From Gammaproteobacteria bacterium (GTDB taxonomy: Bacteria > Pseudomonadota > Gammaproteobacteria > JABXHR01): a stretch of 51,829 nt of DNA. The position numbers and the translations under genes are program-made. The stretch lies in contig JABXHR010000006.1 of the NCBI GenBank assembly GCA_013373515.1, positions 1 to 51,829 of the forward strand, written 5' to 3'. This document shows, piece by piece, positions 36,533 through 44,597 of the stretch. The notes under the pieces are model-generated. The model worked only from the letters and a program-made list of their open reading frames with translations, was not told the origin of the DNA and made no database searches. The first letter of the stretch is position 1; every line of letters starts with the position of its first letter.

Positions 36533-36993
36533 AGGCGCAAACACTCCTTGCGAATCCCCTCTGGAAGGTATTTTGCCATTCTGGAGGGTCGCCATTGCCC
36601 ATTGGCCGCTTGAAAACTACAGCCCGTGTACTGTGCAGTCGCTGGATCTACCACAGCGACCAAGCGACCACCATCGACCGCAGGGTGAATGTTCTGCATA
36701 TGGACCTTAATCGACCAGTTACTATTCTGAAATGGCTTGACGTACTCCACCTTTGACACATATTTCGTTGAGAAATTGGTGTATCCATATTCCGCAGCAA
36801 AATCATCCGGGTGCCCGCCACTGGCCACAAATAACACCGCCTTCTTGCGCGCATCGTCCCAAACGCTAATCGCCTCCACGACTTTGCTTCGCGCCATGTA
36901 GTCCACGTAGGCGGGAAACGCAAAGCTGGCAATGACGCCAATGATGGCAATCACCACCATCAACTCGATCAGTGTGAATCCTTTTTGTTTCAT
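36529..36993 (-). CDS. Type IV pilin-like protein
   Basis: A 154-residue major-pilin-like protein. It has leader MKQKG cut before [14 protein letters not shown] (class III signal, mature E5 present), a hydrophobic assembly helix, then a polar globular domain with two late cysteines (YTGCSF and KECLRL) placed like the pilin D-loop disulphide. The ATG at 36993 is fixed by the leader. The frame stays open another 150 codons upstream, but that part translates non-coding repeats. No other pilus genes are nearby, so this may be an orphan pilin or pseudopilin. Confidence 0.86.
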   Translation of the reverse strand: MKQKGFTLIELMVVIAIIGVIASFAFPAYVDYMARSKVVEAISVWDDARKKAVLFVASGGHPDDFAAEYGYTNFSTKYVSKVEYVKPFQNSNWSIKVHMQNIHPAVDGGRLVAVVDPATAQYTGCSFQAANGQWRPSRMAKYLPEGIRKECLRL

Positions 36994-37133
36994 AGCTCGG
37001 CTGAATAGTTGTTCACACCTGCTAACGGCAATCGGCACATTATCATTAGCTGCAAATAGTGACGGCAAGCACAAGTTTTCGGCTGCGTTAACCATGAAAA
37101 ACTCTGACGCATATAGGGCGATTTTTGTAAGTG

Positions 37134-37410
37134 CAAAGCGCATTCGTCGAAACGGAGCTTTGACATCCCGCTCAAAGCGAATAGCACAATCTCGACGTGT
37201 GACCGAAATTCCATTTTCGGGAAAGCTGAGCCTAAGCGAATCAAACAAGCAAAGCGCATTCGTCGAGACGGAGCTCGACATCCCACCCAAAACGAATAGC
37301 ACAATCTCGACGTGGGAGCGAAATTCCGTTTTCGGGAATTCTGAGCCTAAACGAAGCAAACAAGCGAAGAGCTTCGTCGAGGCGGAACTCGATGTCCCAC
37401 AATAACGACG
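37134..37410. repeat. Degenerate ~116-bp tandem repeats
   Basis: Two near-full units start at 37134 and 37250 (period 116) and a third partial unit starts near 37364. Shared stretches include CGCATTCGTCGA, CGAATAGCACAATCTCGACG, TTTTCGGGAA and CTGAGCCTAA. Each full unit holds an inverted pair (in unit 2 CGTCGAGA at 37261 and TCTCGACG at 37305) and a short hairpin around the TTTT of AATTCCGTTTTCGGGAATT. The period is not a multiple of three and successive units are read in different frames, so the tract is non-coding. The rest of the 36994-37502 gap shows a weak pilin promoter candidate (37039-37068) and TACAAT at 37463. Confidence 0.8.
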
Positions 37411-37502
37411 TCTGTCGACACAGGAACGCAACAACCAAAGCACATCAGCCGACGCCCTAGGCTACAATATCGCCCTCAGTTTACGACAGAAGTTGCTTGC
37501 CC

Positions 37503-38657
37503 ATGGAAACCCAAGCCGGTGATCCCGGAGCCTTTCGAGCGTTTGATTTACATCGCGTTCCCAGCCCTTGTTTTGTGGTTGATCGCGCACGGCTCGAACA
37601 AAATTTGCAAATATTGGCCGATGTTAAACAGCGCTCGGGCGCCAAGGTATTACTGGCGCTCAAGGCGTTTTCGATGTGGTCTTTGGCGGATTTGGTGGGC
37701 GAGTACTTGGACGGCACTTGCGCCTCTGGGCTGTGGGAGGCAACGCTTGCCAAGGAGAAATACCACGGTGAGCTGACCACCTTTAGTGCGGCCTACAAGA
37801 CCAGTGAAATCGATGCCATCGCCGAGTTATCGGATCACTTGCTGTTCAATTCGCCCGCACAATTGGCCGCCTATGCTGATCGTGCTGAGAAGCACTGTAG
37901 CCTTGGCCTGCGCATCAACCCCGAGCACTCTGAGGGCGAGGTCGAAAAATACGATCCTTGTGCGCCCTGTTCGCGGTTGGGCACACCTCTTTCACAGTTG
38001 GGTGATTTTGATTGGTCGCAGATTGACGGTATTCATATGCATACGCTCTGCGAGCAAGGGTTCGAGCCACTGGAGCGCACCTTTGCCGCCGTCGAACGTG
38101 CGCTGGGCGGCAAGCTCCATTCGCTGAAGTGGATCAATTTTGGCGGTGGACATCATATTACGCGTGCCGATTATGACCGTGAGGCACTGGTTGAATTTCT
38201 CACGCGTGTACAACACCAGTATGGCGTCCAAGCCTATATCGAGCCAGGTGAAGCCGTCGCGCTCGACACCGGCATTTTAATTGGCGAAATTCTAGATCTG
38301 CCCGAGAACAGCATGTCACTGGCCATCACCGATTTGTCAGCCACCTGCCATATGCCCGATGTGATCGAAGCGCCCTACCGCCCTGCACTGCTGGATGAGC
38401 CGGACGCTGGCCATACTTATCGCCTTGGTGGCCCGAGCTGTCTGGCCGGTGATGTGATTGGCGATTACACCTTCGCAGAGCCGCTAAAGGTGGGTCAACG
38501 CATCGCCTTTTTGGATCAAGCGCATTACTCGATGGTCAAAACCAACACCTTTAACGGCATTGCGCTGCCAAGCATTGCCATTTGGGATTCGGCCACCGAC
38601 GCCCTGACGCTCCAGCGCGAATTTTCCTATTCCGATTTTAGAGACCGCCTGTCATGA
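37503..38657 (+). CDS. nspC: Carboxynorspermidine decarboxylase
   Basis: PLP-dependent decarboxylase making norspermidine or spermidine from the carboxy-precursors in the alternative polyamine pathway. The 384-residue product has the PLP lysine in LLALKAFSMWS, the glycine-rich INFGGGHH, YIEPGEAVALDTG, DLSATCHMPDVIEAPYRP and GGPSCLAGDVIGDY, all diagnostic of NspC rather than LysA. ATG at 37503 is chosen over TTG at 37497. It overlaps speB by four bases. The carboxyspermidine dehydrogenase partner is not in the window. Confidence 0.93.
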   Translation: METQAGDPGAFRAFDLHRVPSPCFVVDRARLEQNLQILADVKQRSGAKVLLALKAFSMWSLADLVGEYLDGTCASGLWEATLAKEKYHGELTTFSAAYKTSEIDAIAELSDHLLFNSPAQLAAYADRAEKHCSLGLRINPEHSEGEVEKYDPCAPCSRLGTPLSQLGDFDWSQIDGIHMHTLCEQGFEPLERTFAAVERALGGKLHSLKWINFGGGHHITRADYDREALVEFLTRVQHQYGVQAYIEPGEAVALDTGILIGEILDLPENSMSLAITDLSATCHMPDVIEAPYRPALLDEPDAGHTYRLGGPSCLAGDVIGDYTFAEPLKVGQRIAFLDQAHYSMVKTNTFNGIALPSIAIWDSATDALTLQREFSYSDFRDRLS

Positions 38658-39502
38658 AAATTTTTCTAGACTCCGAACTTAGCAGCAGCGAGCGTAGCGA
38701 AGACGCCAAATTTCACGTGGTGCCCATGCCACTTGAGAAAACAGTTTCCTTTGGCAGCGGCACTCAGCACGGACCAGATGCGATTTTAGAAACCAGCGAT
38801 CAGCTCGAACGTTGGGATGGCACTGATGAGCCATGCAAACACGGTATCTACACCCACCCTGCGATTGACTGCAGCGGCTCGATTGAAGGATCCATCGCCG
38901 CGCTGGAAGCCAAATGTGCAGAAATCGCCCAAGCGGGCAAAATTCCCTGTGTGCTCGGCGGCGAACACAGCCTGAGCTATGGCAGCGTGCGCGGCACCCA
39001 AGCGGCTCACGACGAGCCCGTTGGCATTATTCAAATTGATGCACATGCCGATTTGCGGGTGGATTACCAGGGGCACAAGCACAGCCATGCTTCAGTCATG
39101 CACCTGCTGTGCTCCGAGGGTTTCAAACTCGCGCAATACGGTGTTCGGGCCCTGTGCAAAGAAGAGCAAGACGCACGTGAACCCTACGGTGTGAGCTATA
39201 TCGACGGCGAGGCGCTAGAAGACACAGACATTTCAACGCTGTCCCTGCCCGCAGACTTCCCCAAAAAGGTATTTATCAGTTTTGATGTCGACGGCTTAGA
39301 CCCCTCAATTATGCCCGCGACGGGTACGCCGGTGCCGGGTGGGCTGGGCTTTTACCAGTCGATCAAGCTTTTGAAGCAGCTCTGCCAAGATCGAGAAATT
39401 GTAGGTTTTGACGTGGTCGAGCTCGCGCCGATTGAAGGCGCAGAGGCGTGGGATTTTACCGCCGCACTGTTGGTATATCGCCTGATGGGCTTGGCGGCCT
39501 AA
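38654..39502 (+). CDS. speB: Agmatinase (ureohydrolase family)
   Basis: Manganese ureohydrolase, most likely hydrolysing agmatine to putrescine and urea. The 282-residue product has GGEHSLSYG, IDAHADLR and SFDVDGLDPS, supplying the binuclear-metal ligands in family order, and the PVPGGLGF loop. Coupling (ATGA) to nspC supports a polyamine role, with putrescine feeding carboxyspermidine synthesis. Other guanidine-type ureohydrolase substrates cannot be excluded. Confidence 0.88.
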   Translation: MKIFLDSELSSSERSEDAKFHVVPMPLEKTVSFGSGTQHGPDAILETSDQLERWDGTDEPCKHGIYTHPAIDCSGSIEGSIAALEAKCAEIAQAGKIPCVLGGEHSLSYGSVRGTQAAHDEPVGIIQIDAHADLRVDYQGHKHSHASVMHLLCSEGFKLAQYGVRALCKEEQDAREPYGVSYIDGEALEDTDISTLSLPADFPKKVFISFDVDGLDPSIMPATGTPVPGGLGFYQSIKLLKQLCQDREIVGFDVVELAPIEGAEAWDFTAALLVYRLMGLAA

Positions 39503-39504
39503 CC

Positions 39505-40539
39505 ATGCAAGCGGCCTTGCTCACAGAGTTCCAGCAGCCAATCCAAATCACCGACGTGGCTGAACCCGTGCTGCCAAAAGATGGTGTGGTGATCAAGGTG
39601 CTCGCCTGCGGCGTCTGTCGCTCGGACCATCACGCTTGGCAAGGCGTTGATCCCGACGTGACCCTGCCGCATATCCCCGGGCACGAATTCAGCGGCGAAG
39701 TCGTGGAAGTTGGTGCAGACGTGCGTCGATTCAAGGTGGGAGACCGCGTCATCGCGCCGTTTATCTTGGCTTGCGGTCACTGTGTGCACTGCGACGCTGG
39801 CGAATCGACGGCTTGCAGTACGCAGGACGTGATCGGCTTTACCCTGCCCGGCGCGTTTGCCGAGTTTATTGCGGTAACACGCGCCGATTTTAATTTGGCA
39901 CATTTACCCGAATCGATCAGCCCGACCGTCGGTGCCAGTCTTGGATGCCGAATGCCAACGGCCTACAGAGCACTCGTCGATCGTGCAACGCTTCGCGCGG
40001 ACGAGTGGCTTTGTATTGTCGGGACCGGCGGAGTGGGTCTTTCTGCGCTCTTGATCGCCAAAGCGCTCAACGCCAAGGTAATCGCCGTGGATATCAGCGA
40101 CAAGGCACTTGAATTTGCAATGTCTCTGGGGGCCGATCATGGTTTGCGCGCCGATGACCCCGATCTGCAAACAAAAATTAAAACCCTCACTGGCGGCGGG
40201 GCCGATGTCGCCATCGATGCGCTCGGCAAGCAGAGCACCATGCTGTGTGCGCTTGCCAGTCTCAGCACGCTCGGACGTTATGTGCAAGTGGGCATGCCCG
40301 CGGGCAAAAGTACTGTGCTTCCGATGCCAATGGACCAAATCTACGCCAAACAGCTGTCATTACATGGCACGCGAGGCATGCCTGCACACCGTTATCCATC
40401 ACTGTTGTCACTGATCGAGAGCTCACAGATGCGGCCCGAACGCTTGGTCACCAAAACCATCGGCCTAGACAAGATCAACGACGCCTTGCAAGCCTTCGAC
40501 CAAAACTTGGGATTTGGTGTCAGCGTGGTCGTTTTCTGA
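39505..40539 (+). CDS. Zinc-dependent alcohol dehydrogenase
   Basis: A 344-residue medium-chain dehydrogenase with catalytic zinc residues in ACGVCRSDHHAWQG and GHEFSGEVVEVG, a structural-zinc lobe partly kept (ACGHCVHCDAGESTAC), and nucleotide-binding GTGGVGLSAL. It is probably a zinc-dependent, NAD-linked alcohol dehydrogenase; the substrate is unknown. It begins two bases after speB, so it belongs to the same transcript. The TGA stop lies inside a 28-base palindrome. Confidence 0.85.
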   Translation: MQAALLTEFQQPIQITDVAEPVLPKDGVVIKVLACGVCRSDHHAWQGVDPDVTLPHIPGHEFSGEVVEVGADVRRFKVGDRVIAPFILACGHCVHCDAGESTACSTQDVIGFTLPGAFAEFIAVTRADFNLAHLPESISPTVGASLGCRMPTAYRALVDRATLRADEWLCIVGTGGVGLSALLIAKALNAKVIAVDISDKALEFAMSLGADHGLRADDPDLQTKIKTLTGGGADVAIDALGKQSTMLCALASLSTLGRYVQVGMPAGKSTVLPMPMDQIYAKQLSLHGTRGMPAHRYPSLLSLIESSQMRPERLVTKTIGLDKINDALQAFDQNLGFGVSVVVF

Positions 40540-40555
40540 GCGCTTAGAAAACGAC
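40528..40555. terminator. Palindrome at the end of the adh gene (possible bidirectional terminator)
   Basis: GTCGTTTTCTGAGCGC followed by its inverted copy TTAGAAAACGAC gives a 28-base near-perfect palindrome with one G-T pair, spanning the adh stop codon and lying between convergent genes. There is no external U-tract, so termination is inferred from position. Confidence 0.45.
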
Positions 40556-40566
40556 AGCATCCATCA

Positions 40567-41103
40567 CTAATCGAACACCAAATTGCCGATGGACCGATTT
40601 GGCACTTGGATCGGTGAAACGTTGGAACGACGTCGACTGGCGGGACAATTGCCCGTTTCGATATAGGTTAATGCCGCCGCATAAAGTGTTTCATTTACAT
40701 CGCCAAATTCACCATCAATGGGGTCGACAATCTCGCAGGTTGGGGCAATCCCGGCGCTGTAACCGCCTTGGCCAAGTTTGGTGAGAGTCTCGAAGGTAAT
40801 TGCGGCAATGGAATGGCCACAGTAGTCCTCGACCTCCATCCCATAAGGCTTACCGCAGGTGGTTTCACCAATTGATACAACGGTTTGGATATAGGGTTTG
40901 AGTCCGTTAATAATCAGCTCACTGGCTGAGCAAGTTTTTGGCCCGGTCAGCACGATGACTTCGTTTAAATTCAGACCCGCGAAATCACCAACTTCAGAAT
41001 AGCTAGGCTGGCGGCTCGCGTTGTAACGATATTCAAGTAGGGTTTCCCCTGCACGACTAGCCTCTGCGTCTTGGATAATCTTCGACATGATATCCTCAGC
41101 CAA
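40567..41103 (-). pseudogene. S41 protease, C-terminal part (downstream of frameshift)
   Basis: A 178-codon frame encoding the catalytic half of an S41 (C-terminal-processing-type) peptidase. It has the serine in LTGPKTCSASELIINGL and the lysine in GETTCGKPYG, intact to the C-terminus. The conserved DLRDNGGGS motif lies just upstream in the same frame (about 41107-41136), where a TAA then blocks it. The N-terminal half lies in another frame at 41126-42685. One extra base within 41136-41143 (AATTTAAGATC on the minus strand) separates them. Alone, this part lacks a signal and PDZ domain. Confidence 0.75.
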
Positions 41104-41125
41104 TGCTGTACTGCCCCCGCCGTTA

Positions 41126-42685
41126 TCACGAAGATCTTAAATTAAGGCTATCGGGCGCACCATCAATCAGCGCTTGATAAACGCGATCAATTTGATAGTA
41201 GGCCGCCATATTGAATGCATACAAGTTCAGGTAGGCGACTGTCTGATTGGCGCGTTCGGTAAACAGCGGCCCGATAAACGCATCCTGAGCGTATTCAGAT
41301 TTGGGAATTGAAAAAGACCGGTTGTCGGATAGCCGCGTCAATTGAACAGGTTCAGCATCAATTTCACCGACAAACACGACCTCATCACCTCGACGCAGCC
41401 CATATCGATACCCGTTGCCATCCGCGTGTATTCTCGATGCAATCAAGGTGTTGTTTTGGGTTCGTACAAACGCCACACCGATACCGCTGTCCGAGCCTTG
41501 TAGGAAGTCATACCAAAATTCATTGCCAGCGATCCAACTGAATGTATGCCCCTCTTTATCCTGATCGCGTGCATCTAGATTGGCGTAAAAAATATCTCGC
41601 CAGCTTTCGCTAGCGTCGCTGGTGTCAATTTGCGCGGGAAGGTTGGTATTCCAATAATATTTTTCGTGCAGATGCTCGACAATCCAATCCTTTCGAGCCT
41701 CAGAGGAACACATTTCAAAGGTATTCGCCAAGTCGGAAAAGCCCTGAATCTCATTGTCGCTTTCATAAAGGGCCGAATAATTGAAACCCACCGCTTGCCG
41801 ATAAGCCTCAAGCGATTCTGTGTCCTCAATGTTCAAGTTGAAGGCTTGTAGATAAGGTAAGGTTTCGGCAAAAAATTCAGCTTGGGAAGTTTGCGCCGCA
41901 TCGACCAGCTTCGCCACCTGATCGACGGCCTCAAAATAATACCCCCAAAGATCGGTGATATCGCTCGCAGACAGTAAACCGTCATCGATCAAGTTATAGG
42001 CAATACCCAGACTATCCGCGTCGACAAAGCGATCCTCAGGCAGTGTTGCTCGGATGGCGTCTGCTAAATCGACAATGCTCACTTTCGAAGTGTGGGATGC
42101 AAGCTGGCGCAACAGGCGATCCCCAGCAATCTTTGTCGTTTCAGCCTCCCAAAGCTCAGCGGTGTCAACCCAAACACTCAGCTGATCGGCCAATATCGAA
42201 GCAATTTCATTGCCGTAGCGCTCTGCCACCAATAGCGCTTTGACGGTACTACTCTGCACCGGGTCTTCACGCCAGTCGTAGGCATTTGTAATGGTCACGG
42301 TATACGTCAGGGGGCTGTTCGACACTAAAGCGCCGCAAGTTGAATCCCTGCAAATATCCAACAACAGCGTTTCAGTGTGAGTGCCTACTGGTATCTGTGC
42401 AGGAGCGGAAATGTTTAAATGAACTTTTTTGCCAATCGCTCGACCATTTCTAAGACTGATGATATCGGCACTAGGCAGCGATTGCGGCCTGAGCCAATAG
42501 TCGCTGTCAGTTAGCGCAATCGATACTGGCTCAGGCCGCTCGCCATCGCTGATAAATAAGGTAGCCGAGTTGTTTTGCAGCTTTGCCGCACCCACCACAT
42601 CTCCCGTCGATTCCACGCAGCCGCTTACTAACGCCAAACTCACTAGCGCAATCGGAAGTCGCAACCCTAGACGCATTGATTTCAC
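41126..42685 (-). pseudogene. S41 protease, N-terminal part (lipoprotein with PDZ)
   Basis: A 519-codon frame beginning with a lipoprotein signal (lipobox LVSGC), followed by about 300 residues of unassigned sequence, a PDZ-like segment (SGIGVAFVRTQ; GYRYGLRRGDEVVFVG) and the start of the S41 core (VAYLNLYAF). It then breaks off as APDSLNLRSS where DLRDNGGGS is expected. It is expected to form one ~700-residue outer-membrane-anchored protease with the downstream frame. Conservation on both sides suggests a recent frameshift or a sequencing error. It lies 16 bases after the small secreted protein gene. Confidence 0.75.
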
Positions 42686-42701
42686 TCAGTTCTTGATGCG
42701 C

Positions 42702-43112
42702 TTATGGTAATGCATTTGTTTCGGGTGCGCTCTCGACCTGTAAGATCGGCTGCTCATCTAATTGGGACGATTGCCAGCTCAGCACAAAACTTGAGTCAGG
42801 ATAGGCTTCAAGGACTGTTTTAGGCAGTCGCCAGTCGACATACTGCCAGTACTCACTGTCGGCGCCATAACTCGACAGCTGGCCGACATCGACGTAATAA
42901 ATGGTGTTTTCATCGAGCTGCCACTCAAGCTTAAGCGCTGTCAGCTCGGTGGGTTTGATAAAGAATTTCACCGAATCGGTCCAATCCCGCTCGGCATCTA
43001 ACGCCACTCGCCAACTGCCATCTTCATACTGTGAGGCGGTGCTGAGATCTGCCAGCGGCTCTGCCGCCGCTGGCCCCACAAGCGCAATCAAAAGTGTAAT
43101 GTGTTTGATCAT
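42702..43112 (-). CDS. Small secreted protein coupled to tyrosinase
   Basis: A 136-residue product with a clear signal peptide (MIKHITLLIALVGPAAA) and an acidic mature part with six tryptophans, no cysteine and no histidine. I recognise no family. The start overlaps the tyrosinase stop (ATGA), so it is translated with it. That recalls Streptomyces MelC1, a copper-loading partner, but the lack of His/Cys argues against a copper-binding role. The predicted fold is probably beta-rich. Confidence 0.65.
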   Translation of the reverse strand: MIKHITLLIALVGPAAAEPLADLSTASQYEDGSWRVALDAERDWTDSVKFFIKPTELTALKLEWQLDENTIYYVDVGQLSSYGADSEYWQYVDWRLPKTVLEAYPDSSFVLSWQSSQLDEQPILQVESAPETNALP

Positions 43113-44467
43113 TTCAATACTTCAAGCCTGAGCGCTCCAACGGTCATTGAAGCAGGCGTGTCTCCTACTAAGGGCTCTAACTGCAAGTCAAACGCAATAT
43201 CACCACTCGATGTGCCAATATTTGCAAATGTCAGCAAATGGCCTGATCGGTCGCCGCATTGCATTGCCATTTCCAGCATCCCGAAAAAGCAAATTTTCTG
43301 TGTCTCAAGGATTTGACCGGCTTGTTTTAAAGAAACGGCGATTTGATGGTCGGTGGTGGCTCGCCAGTCTGGACACTCGACCAAAATCCGTAAGCCCCCA
43401 TTGCGATCGATGGTTTCTTGCACGGGCACCGTGGTGGGGGCTTGAGTCGAAATCGCGATCTGAGTTTGCAGCACTTGCTCACTCAGGACTTCATCGATGG
43501 GGCTGATCATCATTCGTCTCGGGGCCGCAAATGCGCGGGCAAATACACTGCCAATCAGCGAATTGTAACGATAGCCTTGATTGAGCAATGCCATTGATTC
43601 TGCAACCGAAATCGAGAGTGCATCGCCATCGCGGTCGAAGAAATTGGCCTGAAATACACGGTTACTCAACTCTGGAAACTGATCCAGTGGCACGCGATTG
43701 CGCGACTCCCAGCTGGCAAACTGTCGATCGACCATGGCATGGTGCAACCAAAATATGGGATCCTCCGCCGCTGTTGGCGGGTTACGCATCTGCCCCCCAA
43801 CTTGGTTGTGAACGAAATTATGGGGGATGTTTTCAATTCCACCGCTCGCACCGGGCCGACCAAATGCGGTAATAAAGTCCACGTTGCTGTAATCAACCCG
43901 TCCGATGCTCAGGGTCGTACCAGGGAGCAATGTGCGACGTGTATCGAACACATCTTGATATAAATAAGCAGGTATTGAGGGCATGTTGTCCCAATCCCAA
44001 TACGGCAAGGCAAAACCCTCATCACCCGTCACTTCGCGGCAAATTTCCTCGAAAAAGTGCAAATAGGCACGATGCCAAGGGCCAAATGCCCAGTTGCCGT
44101 GTGGACAATGGTCATTGTGAATTTGCGCCTGTCGCGACCAGCTACGCGGATCACTGGGTGGCAGCGCTTTCATGCGTCTGACCGCTTCGCGATAGGTATT
44201 GATGATGGGGTGCGTGGCACTTAGACTGCTCAATGGTACCCGCACGCGGTTCGCACCGCTGCGAGGTACCGGATCCGGCGTCGGTGTAGGTGGCACAGGG
44301 GTCGTTGTGGACCCGTCCGGCACCGTTGGGTCAGGCGTTGTGGGCGGGGATGTCGGGGGCAAATCTGTCGCACAGCTGGCTAGCGCCGATGCGCTGACTG
44401 CCATCCCAATACCCGTTTTGATTGCTTTGCGTCGCTGTCGATCGACAGCTTCTTTTTTTCCGTCCAT
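43109..44467 (-). CDS. Tyrosinase-domain copper oxidase, Tat-exported lipoprotein
   Basis: A 452-residue type 3 copper protein. The N-terminus has a twin-arginine signal (RQRRKAIKTG) and a lipobox LASC (C32), then a Pro/Thr-rich linker (about 36-70). The CuA region has HNDHCPHG (117-124), WHRAYLHFFE (H132, H137) and PYWDWD; CuB has PHNFVH (H216, H220) and DPIFWLHHAMVDRQF (H242, H243). It should hydroxylate/oxidise phenols outside the cytoplasm, possibly for melanin-like polymers. The ATG at 44467 fits the Tat signal; upstream codons do not. Confidence 0.87.
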   Translation of the reverse strand: MDGKKEAVDRQRRKAIKTGIGMAVSASALASCATDLPPTSPPTTPDPTVPDGSTTTPVPPTPTPDPVPRSGANRVRVPLSSLSATHPIINTYREAVRRMKALPPSDPRSWSRQAQIHNDHCPHGNWAFGPWHRAYLHFFEEICREVTGDEGFALPYWDWDNMPSIPAYLYQDVFDTRRTLLPGTTLSIGRVDYSNVDFITAFGRPGASGGIENIPHNFVHNQVGGQMRNPPTAAEDPIFWLHHAMVDRQFASWESRNRVPLDQFPELSNRVFQANFFDRDGDALSISVAESMALLNQGYRYNSLIGSVFARAFAAPRRMMISPIDEVLSEQVLQTQIAISTQAPTTVPVQETIDRNGGLRILVECPDWRATTDHQIAVSLKQAGQILETQKICFFGMLEMAMQCGDRSGHLLTFANIGTSSGDIAFDLQLEPLVGDTPASMTVGALRLEVLK

Positions 44468-44597
44468 GGATTCTCTCTCGTTAAGTTTAGTTCTCTGCGC
44501 ATCAGCGCTTAGGCACAACCTTAACCCGAAAAACTGAACCAAATATGAGTGACCATACCGGCAAAAAATAACCGTGCAAAAAGTTACTTAGGGGCGA

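Noticed and set aside
37134-37410. CRISPR-like array
   Set aside because: The repeat unit is ~116 bp, degenerate and directly tandem, with no unique spacers and no cas genes.
36994-37443. A 150-codon in-frame N-terminal extension of the pilin gene
   Set aside because: It translates the 116-bp repeats in changing frames and precedes a perfect prepilin leader at 36993.
41107-41143. Programmed ribosomal frameshift in the S41 protease gene
   Set aside because: No slippery heptamer with downstream stem is evident and S41 proteases are not known to use one; an indel is simpler.
42444-42459. moeA-style longer starts (pattern of TTG upstream starts) used to rename neighbours; likewise TTG at 12459 for moeA
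   Set aside because: For moeA, GTG at 12444 gives the stop-start overlap with gshA and follows the ribosome site; the longer form adds only five unconserved residues. At 42444-42459 itself nothing beyond the protease frame is seen.
44199-44537. 112-codon plus-strand frame rich in Gly and Val
   Set aside because: It is the complement of the Pro/Thr-rich linker of the tyrosinase, a composition artefact.
44468-44597. Small precursor-peptide gene between the SecA-like and tyrosinase genes
   Set aside because: Only an eight-codon frame is present on the plus strand and nothing with a ribosome site on either strand.
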